Shown here one piece after another: positions 6,471-11,625 of a stretch of 11,625 nt of DNA (position 1 is the stretch's first letter; each line of letters starts with the position of its first letter). This stretch comes from Chromatiales bacterium (GTDB taxonomy: Bacteria; Pseudomonadota; Gammaproteobacteria; CAMYNG01), in contig JALUTW010000205.1 in assembly GCA_027021685.1 (NCBI GenBank), positions 1-11,625 of the forward strand, in the 5' to 3' direction. The position numbers and the translations under genes are program-made. The notes beneath the pieces are model-generated. The model was not told where the DNA came from and ran no database searches. It saw nothing but the letters and a program-made list of their open reading frames with translations.

Positions 6471-8126
6471 TCATTTCCGCCAAGCCGCAAGCAGGAGCAT
6501 GGCCCCGGCGGCGGCCAGGAGCCCGCCCAGCACCGGGGCCCGGGCCAGGAGCCCGGGCAGGGCGGTGAAACCGGGCCCGGAGGCGACCACCGCCCCGGCC
6601 ACCAGCAGGCTGCCGCCGGCCACCGCGGCGACGCGCCGGCGCGTGCCGCGGGCCATTTCCTCGCGCAGGGCATCGAGCTGGTCCGGCTGCAGGCGCACGG
6701 CGAGGCGCCCGCGCGCGGCCTGTTCCAGCACGTCGTGGAGCAGGTTGGGCAGGCGCGGCAGCTTCTCGAACCACAGCGGGCCCTGCTCCCGCAGGTGGCG
6801 CCAGGCCGAGCGCGGCCCCACCTGCTCCGCCATCCAGCGCTGGAGGAAGGGCCGCGCCGTGGCCCACAGGTCGAGCTGCGGGTAGAGCTGGCGCCCCAGG
6901 CCCTCGATGTTGAGCAGGGTCTTCTGCAGCAGGACGAGCTGTGGCTGCACCTCCATGTTGAAGCGGCGCGCGGTCTGGAACAGGCGCAGCAGGAAGCGGC
7001 CGAAGGAGATCTCCCCCAGCGGCTTGTCGAAGATGGGTTCGCACACGGTGCGGATGGCGGCCTCGAACTCGTCCACCCGGGTGCCGGGATCCACCCAGCC
7101 CGAGTCCACGTGGAGCTGGGCCACGCGGCGGTAGTCGCGGTCGAAGAAGGCGAGGAAGTTCTCCGCCAGGTAGCGCTGGTCGTCGGGGTTGAGGGTGCCC
7201 ATGATGCCGAAGTCCACCGCGATGTAGCGGCCGTCGTCGGCGACGAAGATGTTGCCCGGGTGCATGTCGGCGTGGAAGAAGCTGTCGCGGAACACCTGGG
7301 AGAAGAAGATCTCCACGCCGCGCTCGGCCAGCCGGCCCAGGTCGATGCCCGCGCGCTTGAGCGCATCGATGTCGCTGATGGGGATGCCGCGGATGCGTTC
7401 CATCACCAGCACGTCGCGGCGGGTGAGATCCCAGTGCACCTCGGGCACGTACAGCAGGGGCGAGCCCTCGAAGTTGCGGCGGAGCTGGCTGGCGTTGGCG
7501 GCCTCGCGCATGAGGTCCAGCTCGTCGAGCAGGGTCTTTTCCATCTCCGCCACCACCGCCACCGGCCGCAGGCGGCGGGCGTCGGGCCAGTGGCGTTCCA
7601 GGCGCCGGGCCAGGCTGTAGAGCAGGGCCAGGTCGCGGCGGATCACGGGCAGGATGCCCGGGCGCAGCACCTTGACCACCACCTCGCGGCCGTCCCGGAG
7701 CCGGGCCGCGTGCACCTGGGCGATGGAGGCAGAGGCCAGCGGCTCCGGATCGAACTCGGCGAAGGTCTCGGCCACCGGCCGGCCGTGGGCCGCCTCCACG
7801 ATGCGCACCGCCTGCGCGCCGGGAAAGGGCGGCACCCGGTCCTGCAGCCGGGCCAGCTCCTCGCCGATGTCGTCGGGCAGCAGGTCGCGCCGGGTGGACA
7901 GGATCTGGCCGAACTTGACGAAGATGGGGCCCAGGTCCTCCAGCGCGCGGCGGAGGCGCACCGCGCGCGGCGGCCGCCGGCGCGGCACCCAGTTCCAGGG
8001 CAGGGCCAGGCGCAGCCAGCGCACCGGGCGGAACAGGTGGGTGCGCAGGAGGAGGTCGTCCAGCCCGTGGCGCAGCAGCACGCGGGTGATGACGAGCAGG
8101 CGCAGGAGCTGGGCGGGGCGGCGCAT
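6471..8126 (-). CDS. ubiB: Ubiquinone biosynthesis protein UbiB (ADCK/ABC1 atypical kinase family)
   Basis: This is a membrane-anchored ATPase/kinase-like protein needed for ubiquinone biosynthesis, thought to act on the membrane-bound intermediates or complex rather than by classical protein phosphorylation. The 551 residues align along nearly their full length with remembered E. coli UbiB. The KxGQ motif is at 71-74 (KFGQ), followed by STRRDL. The Ala-rich nucleotide loop is ASASIAQVH (131-139), the ATP lysine is Lys152, the catalytic-loop equivalent is FHADMHPGN (His285, Asp287, Asn292) and the DFG is at 305-307. Two hydrophobic C-terminal segments (~499-548) form the usual membrane anchor, ending WRK. 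I chose ATG at 8126 because homology begins there; upstream the frame only runs through cbbO. No good ribosome-binding site precedes it. The gene starts 50 nt after the cbbO stop on the same strand. Ubiquinone suits a Gram-negative respirer. Confidence 0.96.
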   Translation of the reverse strand: MRRPAQLLRLLVITRVLLRHGLDDLLLRTHLFRPVRWLRLALPWNWVPRRRPPRAVRLRRALEDLGPIFVKFGQILSTRRDLLPDDIGEELARLQDRVPPFPGAQAVRIVEAAHGRPVAETFAEFDPEPLASASIAQVHAARLRDGREVVVKVLRPGILPVIRRDLALLYSLARRLERHWPDARRLRPVAVVAEMEKTLLDELDLMREAANASQLRRNFEGSPLLYVPEVHWDLTRRDVLVMERIRGIPISDIDALKRAGIDLGRLAERGVEIFFSQVFRDSFFHADMHPGNIFVADDGRYIAVDFGIMGTLNPDDQRYLAENFLAFFDRDYRRVAQLHVDSGWVDPGTRVDEFEAAIRTVCEPIFDKPLGEISFGRFLLRLFQTARRFNMEVQPQLVLLQKTLLNIEGLGRQLYPQLDLWATARPFLQRWMAEQVGPRSAWRHLREQGPLWFEKLPRLPNLLHDVLEQAARGRLAVRLQPDQLDALREEMARGTRRRVAAVAGGSLLVAGAVVASGPGFTALPGLLARAPVLGGLLAAAGAMLLLAAWRK

Positions 8127-8133
8127 GGGGCGG

Positions 8134-8139
8134 ATTCTA
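8134..8139 (-). promoter_or_regulatory. Possible extended -10 element placing ubiB on a leaderless transcript
   Basis: On the minus strand the hexamer TAGAAT, preceded by TGC (extended -10 style), ends 7 nt before the ubiB ATG. Transcription from it would begin about at the ATG itself, which fits the missing Shine-Dalgarno sequence. No -35 match was found at 17 nt (GCGATC), so the call is weak. Read-through from cbbO is the alternative. Confidence 0.3.
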
Positions 8140-8176
8140 GCAGGATGCCTGTCCCGGATCGCCCGCGCCACCCGGC

Positions 8177-10288
8177 TCAGGTGGTCAGGCGGCGGTAGAT
8201 GTCGGAGACCTTGAGCGGGAGCTGGCGCACGTTGTCGATGACGGTGAAGGCCGCGGGGCCGTACATGTGCGGCAGGTAGTCGCGGGCCTCGCGATCGATG
8301 GTGATGCAGTAGGGATGGATCCCGGCGCGCCGTGCCTCCACCAGCGCGCGGCGGGTGTCCTCGATGCCGTACTCTCCGCGGTAGTAGCGGTCGTAGTCGT
8401 CGGGCTTGCCGTCGGAGATGGCGACCAGGATGCGGGTGCGGGCCTCCACCTCGCCCAGCACCCGGGTGAGGTGGCGGATGGCGAAGCCCATGCGGGTGTA
8501 GTCCTGGGGCGTGATGCCGCTGATGCGCGCGCGCACCTCGTCGGAGTAGGGCTCGTCGAAGGTCTTGATGCGGAAGATCTCGCATTTCTTGCGCGCCATG
8601 CCCGAGAAGCCATAGATGGCGTAACGGTCACCCAGGGTCTCCAGGGTCTCGGCCAGCAGCAGCAGGGACTCGCGCTCCGCGTCGTTGATCCAGCCCTGGG
8701 TGGAACCGCTCATGTCCACCATGAAGCACACTGCGATGTTGCGTTCCGACCGGTGCACGCGGGTGAACAGGCGGTCCGACATCTCGCGCCCGTCGCGGGC
8801 GTCGGCCAGGGCCTCCACCAGCGCATCGATGTCCACCTCGTCGCCGTGCACCTGGCGCCGCAGCACCCGGTCCTCGTCGCGCATGGCCTCGAAGGTCTTG
8901 CGCAGGTGCTTGATGAAGCCGCTGTAGCGGGCCAGCGTCCGCTCGGCAAAGTCGTCGTGGACCGGGGGGACGTCCTTCTCGCGCACCGCGCACCAGTTCT
9001 TGCGGTAGTGCTGGCGCCGGTGGTCCCACTCGTCGTACAGGAACGCGCCCTCCTCGTGGTAGGTGCCCTTCCACACGTCGTCCGGGTCGGGTTCCTGGTC
9101 CTGGAGCAGGGACGGGTCGTACTCCCCGTCGCCCGCCGGCACCAGGTAGTCGTCGGGGATCTCGCCCAGGTCCTGCACGATGGAGGTGGTGAGGCGGTGG
9201 ACCACCTCGGGCACCGGCACCGGCTCGGCGTCCAGGGTGAGGGTGATGCGCTCGCCGTCGGGCTGGCCGGGGTCGGGCTCGCGCCGGGTCCCGAAGCGCA
9301 GGTCCGCGGGCGCGCGGTCGTCGCCGCGGGTGAGTTCCTCGGCCACGTCGCGCAGCACGGTGCGCAGCTGCGCCCGCTCCCGTTCCACGCGCGCCTGCAT
9401 GCACGCCTCCACTGCCGCCACGTCCAGGGTGCCGTCGAGAAAGCCCGGCGGGGGCGGGGCCAGGGGCCGGGCCGCCAGCTCCAGCACCCGTTCCACGCCG
9501 GTGCCGGGGCGTCCCAGCTCGGCGGCCAGGGCCTGCCAGTCCGCCGGCAGCGGCGGCTCGCCCAGGGCCCGGCGCAGGCGCTCCATGTCGCGGGCCAGCC
9601 CCGGCAGCTCGCGGCGGATGCAACCGGCCAGGCGCAGGGATTCCAGCACGTGGAAGCGGGCGAGAAAGGCCGCCGGCTCGCCGCTGGCGGCGGCGGCCTG
9701 CGACAGCGGGTGGCGGAAGGTGCCGAAACGGGTCTGGGCCCAGAGCCGGGCCACCAGCGCCTTGTACAGCAGGAAGTTGTCCTCGCGCCGCGGCAGCCGG
9801 GCCAGCAGCGGCGGCAGAAAGATGGTCTCGGTGTCGGTCCAGGGCGACTCGCCCTCGGCCAGCTCCAGGGGCCGTCCCGCCAGGCCGTGGGCGAAGTGGG
9901 TGAGCACCCCCAGGCTGTCGGCCAGCACCACCCCGGCGGTGCGGGCGTGGACCAGGTGGACGAAGGCCTCCACGTCCTCGATCACCGCCAGTGCGGCGTG
10001 CAGGCCCTTCTGGTCGTAGGTGTCCATGGCGTGCAGGGCCCAGGCCTCGACCACCTCGCGATCGAGCCGGTCCAGGGCCGCGATGGCGCGGGTGATGAAG
10101 CGGTAGGCGAGCTGGACGTTGGTGGCCGCCACCCGCTCCACCCAGTCCAGGATGTAGCGTTGCTGCTCCGGCGGCAGGCCGCCGATGATCGCCGCCGGCT
10201 CCTCGGTGCGCAGGAACGTGAACTCCACGTCCAGGCAGCGGTCCAGGCGCGCGGTGATCTCGGCCGGCGTCAGCGCAGCGGCGGGCAT
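8177..10288 (-). CDS. cbbO: CbbO-type Rubisco activase adaptor with C-terminal von Willebrand A domain (NorD-related)
   Basis: In known CbbQO systems this protein is the adaptor that docks one copy on the CbbQ hexamer and contacts inhibited Rubisco, letting CbbQ remodel it to release sugar-phosphate inhibitors. It has 703 residues, a little shorter than the ~770-780 I recall for other CbbO proteins. Residues 1-~330 are an alpha-helical, Leu/Arg-rich region. Residues ~340-420 are acidic (DQEPDPDDVW near the centre of the protein). The von Willebrand A domain covers ~518-703 with an intact metal-ion-dependent adhesion site: DMSGS (Asp525, Ser527, Ser529), Thr598 and Asp626 in SDGKPDD. ATG 10288 starts 4 nt after the cbbQ stop. 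NorD, the partner of NorQ in nitric oxide reductase activation, has the same layout. I prefer CbbO because the neighbouring ATPase reads as CbbQ and a carbonic anhydrase lies nearby, but no Rubisco or nor structural gene is visible to prove it. Confidence 0.82.
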   Translation of the reverse strand: MPAAALTPAEITARLDRCLDVEFTFLRTEEPAAIIGGLPPEQQRYILDWVERVAATNVQLAYRFITRAIAALDRLDREVVEAWALHAMDTYDQKGLHAALAVIEDVEAFVHLVHARTAGVVLADSLGVLTHFAHGLAGRPLELAEGESPWTDTETIFLPPLLARLPRREDNFLLYKALVARLWAQTRFGTFRHPLSQAAAASGEPAAFLARFHVLESLRLAGCIRRELPGLARDMERLRRALGEPPLPADWQALAAELGRPGTGVERVLELAARPLAPPPPGFLDGTLDVAAVEACMQARVERERAQLRTVLRDVAEELTRGDDRAPADLRFGTRREPDPGQPDGERITLTLDAEPVPVPEVVHRLTTSIVQDLGEIPDDYLVPAGDGEYDPSLLQDQEPDPDDVWKGTYHEEGAFLYDEWDHRRQHYRKNWCAVREKDVPPVHDDFAERTLARYSGFIKHLRKTFEAMRDEDRVLRRQVHGDEVDIDALVEALADARDGREMSDRLFTRVHRSERNIAVCFMVDMSGSTQGWINDAERESLLLLAETLETLGDRYAIYGFSGMARKKCEIFRIKTFDEPYSDEVRARISGITPQDYTRMGFAIRHLTRVLGEVEARTRILVAISDGKPDDYDRYYRGEYGIEDTRRALVEARRAGIHPYCITIDREARDYLPHMYGPAAFTVIDNVRQLPLKVSDIYRRLTT

Positions 10289-10292
10289 GGGT

Positions 10293-11105
10293 TCAGAACA
10301 GCGAGGACGAGAGCTCGTTGACCGCCGCCAGCATCTCGGGATCGTCGGTGAGGGCCTCGGCGATGGCGGCGCGGCAGGCGGCCACCGGCGCCACGCCGCT
10401 GGTGATGAGGCGGGCGGCGTGCACCAGCAGGCGGGTGGAGGCCCCTTCCTCCAGGCCCGAGCCCTTGAGGTTGCGGGTCATGCCGGCGAACTTCACCAGG
10501 CGGGCGGCCAGCTCCGGGTCGATGCCGGTCTCGCGCTGGACGATGCGCGCCTCCAGCTCCGGCTCCGGGTAGTCGAACTCCAGCGCCACGAAACGCTGGC
10601 GGGTGCTCTGTTTCAGATCCTTGAGCACGCTCTGGTAGCCGGGGTTGTAGGAGATGGCCAGGCAGAAGTCGGGCCCGGCCTCCACCATCTCGCCCAGTTT
10701 CTCGATGGGCAGCACGCGGCGGTCGTCGGCCAGGGGGTGGATGACCACGGTGGTGTCCTTGCGGGCCTCCACCACCTCGTCCAGGTAACAGATGGCCCCG
10801 GCGCGCACCGCGCGGGTGAGCGGCCCGTCCACCCATACCGTCTCGCCGCCCCGCACCAGGAACCGGCCCACCAGGTCGGAGGCGGTGAGGTCGTCGTGGC
10901 AGGAGACGGTGATGAGCGGCTTGCCCAGGCGCCAGGCCATGTGCTCCATGAAGCGGGTCTTGCCGCAGCCGGTGGGGCCCTTGAGCAGCACCGGCAGCCT
11001 CTGGGCGTAGGCCGCCTCGAAGATGGCGATCTCGTCTCCCACCGGCTGGTAGTAGGGTTCCTCGCGGATGAAGTACTCCTCGGGCTTCAGGACCTGGGCG
11101 TTCAT
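10293..11105 (-). CDS. cbbQ: CbbQ-type AAA+ ATPase (CbbQ/NirQ/NorQ/GpvN family), Rubisco activase motor
   Basis: This is the hexameric AAA+ motor of the CbbQO Rubisco activase, in the MoxR-like clade. It has 270 residues, the usual length. Visible motifs are Walker A GPTGCGKT (43-50), Walker B ICYLDE (Asp109, Glu110), sensor-1 Asn154 in ISYNPGYQS, and arginine-finger candidates Arg169/Arg171 in STRQRF. The C-terminal CbbQ_C region follows, with NLKGSGLEEGASTRLL (212-227) and TDDPEM near the end. The N terminus with EPYYQPVGDE matches CbbQ proteins from sulfur-oxidising autotrophs. ATG 11105 has GGAG 5 nt upstream. The stop is 4 nt from cbbO, so the pair should be co-transcribed and made in linked amounts. 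NirQ/NorQ is the main alternative, since the family is hard to split by sequence alone. Confidence 0.9.
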   Translation of the reverse strand: MNAQVLKPEEYFIREEPYYQPVGDEIAIFEAAYAQRLPVLLKGPTGCGKTRFMEHMAWRLGKPLITVSCHDDLTASDLVGRFLVRGGETVWVDGPLTRAVRAGAICYLDEVVEARKDTTVVIHPLADDRRVLPIEKLGEMVEAGPDFCLAISYNPGYQSVLKDLKQSTRQRFVALEFDYPEPELEARIVQRETGIDPELAARLVKFAGMTRNLKGSGLEEGASTRLLVHAARLITSGVAPVAACRAAIAEALTDDPEMLAAVNELSSSLF

Positions 11106-11140
11106 GGCGGCTCCGACAATATCCGACTGCAGAACCCGGT

Positions 11141-11146
11141 ATTATG
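11141..11146 (-). promoter_or_regulatory. Possible -10 element of the cbbQ promoter
   Basis: CATAAT on the minus strand matches TATAAT at five of six positions and lies in the only AT-rich patch of the gap upstream of cbbQ. It would give a leader of about 29 nt ending in GGAGCCGCC before the ATG. No -35 hexamer is visible at 16-18 nt, so an activator or another promoter may be needed. Confidence 0.33.
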
Positions 11147-11154
11147 CCTCGAAG

Positions 11155-11178
11155 GGCCCCGGCCCGGCCACCGGGGCC
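11155..11178. repeat. 8-bp inverted repeat upstream of the possible cbbQ promoter
   Basis: GGCCCCGG (11155-11162) and CCGGGGCC (11171-11178) are perfect inverted arms around an 8-nt centre. They lie just upstream of the possible -10, over the expected -35 region for cbbQ. They could be an operator or an extra RNA hairpin after the terminator of the upstream gene. The arms are pure G/C, so chance occurrence in this DNA is realistic. Confidence 0.4.
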
Positions 11179-11218
11179 GCGGGACGGTGGTCCGGCGATG
11201 CGGGCATGTTCCGCGCAC

Positions 11219-11246
11219 AAAAAAGGCGGCCCCGGTCGGGGCCGCC
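11219..11246 (-). terminator. Rho-independent terminator of the RRM protein gene
   Basis: Reading the minus strand, a perfect 9-bp G/C stem (11238-11246 with 11225-11233) and a 4-nt loop are followed at once by six T residues (11224-11219). It lies 28 nt after the stop of the RNA-binding protein gene. This is the clearest terminator in the window and separates that gene from cbbQ. The plus strand lacks a T tract, so it works in one direction only. Confidence 0.92.
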
Positions 11247-11252
11247 CGGTTT

Positions 11253-11269
11253 CGGGGTCCGTGACCCCG
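11253..11269 (-). repeat. Short hairpin just after the RRM gene stop
   Basis: CGGGGTC (11253-11259) pairs with GACCCCG (11263-11269) around a 3-nt loop, 5 nt after the stop codon and directly ahead of the main terminator stem. It lacks a T tract of its own. It may stabilise the 3' end of the transcript or help termination. Confidence 0.55.
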
Positions 11270-11274
11270 GTGCC

Positions 11275-11544
11275 TCAGTAGCGGGGCCGCGAGGGCCGGT
11301 CGCTGCGGGGCTTGGCCTGGTTGACCCGCATGGGCCGGCCCTTGTAGTTGGACTCGTTGAGGGCCTTGATGGCGGCATCGGCCTCGGAGTTGTTGGGCAT
11401 CTCGACGAAGCCGAAGCCCTTGGACTGCCCGGTGTACTTGTCGGTGATGACGTCGACGCTGGCGACCTCGCCGAACTCGGCGAAGGTGGTGCGCAGATCG
11501 TCGCTGGTGACGCTATAGGGCAGGTTGCCTACGTACAGTTTCAT
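11275..11544 (-). CDS. Small single-RRM RNA-binding protein
   Basis: This cytosolic protein of 89 residues is almost wholly one RNA recognition motif. RNP2 is LYVGNLPY (3-10) and RNP1 is KGFGFVEM (42-49), whose aromatic residues stack on RNA bases. The tail (~78-89) is rich in Arg, Pro and Ser (RPSRPRY), like the short basic or Gly/Arg tails of bacterial and cyanobacterial Rbp proteins, some of which are cold-induced. The ATG at 11544 is fixed by the RNP2 strand starting at residue 3; the ribosome-binding site is weak. It is an independent unit: a strong terminator follows it before cbbQ. Its RNA targets cannot be read from the sequence. The domain call is certain, the role open. Confidence 0.95.
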   Translation of the reverse strand: MKLYVGNLPYSVTSDDLRTTFAEFGEVASVDVITDKYTGQSKGFGFVEMPNNSEADAAIKALNESNYKGRPMRVNQAKPRSDRPSRPRY

Positions 11545-11567
11545 AATCGTGACTCGCTTGACAAAGA

Positions 11568-11603
11568 CGGGTTGCTCGGATGCGTCACCGGATGACCAAC
11601 CCG
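11568..11603 (-). repeat. Inverted repeat in the upstream region of the RRM gene
   Basis: CGGGTTG (11568-11574) and CAACCCG (11597-11603) are perfect 7-bp arms 24 to 59 nt upstream of the ATG. On the minus strand the 22-nt interior holds a further GTCA/TGAC 4-bp stem. If transcribed, the leader could fold as a branched hairpin. If not, the arms could be a protein site. No promoter hexamers were recognised between 11545 and the window end. Confidence 0.4.
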
Positions 11604-11625
11604 GACAAATCAGGCGGCGACGACG

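Noticed and set aside
6441..6495. Possible bidirectional terminator between can and ubiB (GCTTGCG/CGCAAGC arms)
   Set aside because: The arms are only 7 bp with a loop of about 40 nt, one arm lies inside ubiB, and no T tract follows on either strand.
6735..8198. A plus-strand open frame of about 487 codons opposite ubiB
   Set aside because: ubiB matches its family over nearly its full length. The antisense product is compositionally biased and has no recognisable fold.
8267..10321. A long plus-strand open frame of about 684 codons opposite cbbO
   Set aside because: It mirrors the codons of a gene with a recognisable von Willebrand domain. High G+C removes stop codons from the opposite strand, and the translation is low-complexity Gly/Ala/Val/His/Gln with no domain.
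11106..11160. CbbR-type binding site (TNA-N7-TNA) upstream of cbbQ
   Set aside because: No convincing pair of half-sites with the right spacing could be placed in the AT-richer patch.
1..11625. Mobile element, phage remnant, CRISPR array or defence island
   Set aside because: No transposase, integrase, terminal repeats or regularly spaced repeats were seen, and all genes are conserved housekeeping or metabolic families with uniform composition.

Overview
This GC-rich window (roughly 70% G+C by eye) is densely packed with genes and looks chromosomal. The best fit is a gammaproteobacterium: the gpmI-envC-ctpA-yibQ order and a UbiB very close to the enterobacterial type point there. Calvin-cycle accessory genes (a CbbQ/CbbO pair) suggest a CO2-fixing lithoautotroph or phototroph, for example a Chromatiales-like sulfur oxidiser. 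The lineage is an inference; no rRNA or other taxonomic marker is present. I see no mobile elements, CRISPR arrays, tRNA or rRNA genes.

Plus strand, 1-6430: the window opens inside gpmI (glycolytic phosphoglycerate mutase, 3' part only). Next come three cell-envelope genes: an EnvC-type activator of murein amidases, a CtpA-type S41 periplasmic protease and a YibQ-like divergent polysaccharide deacetylase. A DJ-1/YajL-type protein follows, overlapping yibQ by 55 nt. The run ends with a DUF389/TIGR00341 membrane protein and a beta-carbonic anhydrase. All seven genes are co-directional and mostly tightly spaced. The one clear break is a 176-nt gap before ctpA, which holds a possible promoter and a perfect 12-bp palindrome.

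Minus strand, 11544-6471: reading leftwards, there is a small RRM-type RNA-binding protein with a strong Rho-independent terminator. Then come cbbQ (AAA+ ATPase), cbbO (von Willebrand A-domain adaptor, 4 nt after cbbQ) and ubiB (ubiquinone biosynthesis atypical kinase/ATPase, 50 nt after cbbO). ubiB converges tail to tail on the carbonic anhydrase gene, with 40 nt between the stops.

Two functional groups stand out. Genes up to about 4.2 kb are mostly peptidoglycan and division housekeeping in a conserved order. From about 4.8 to 11.1 kb, genes linked or linkable to CO2 handling cluster: carbonic anhydrase, a membrane protein with a possible regulatory domain, and a Rubisco-activase pair without Rubisco in view. 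No wholly new system is evident. The most interesting leads are the DUF389 plus carbonic anhydrase pair, the separation of cbbQO from visible Rubisco genes, and the palindrome upstream of ctpA.
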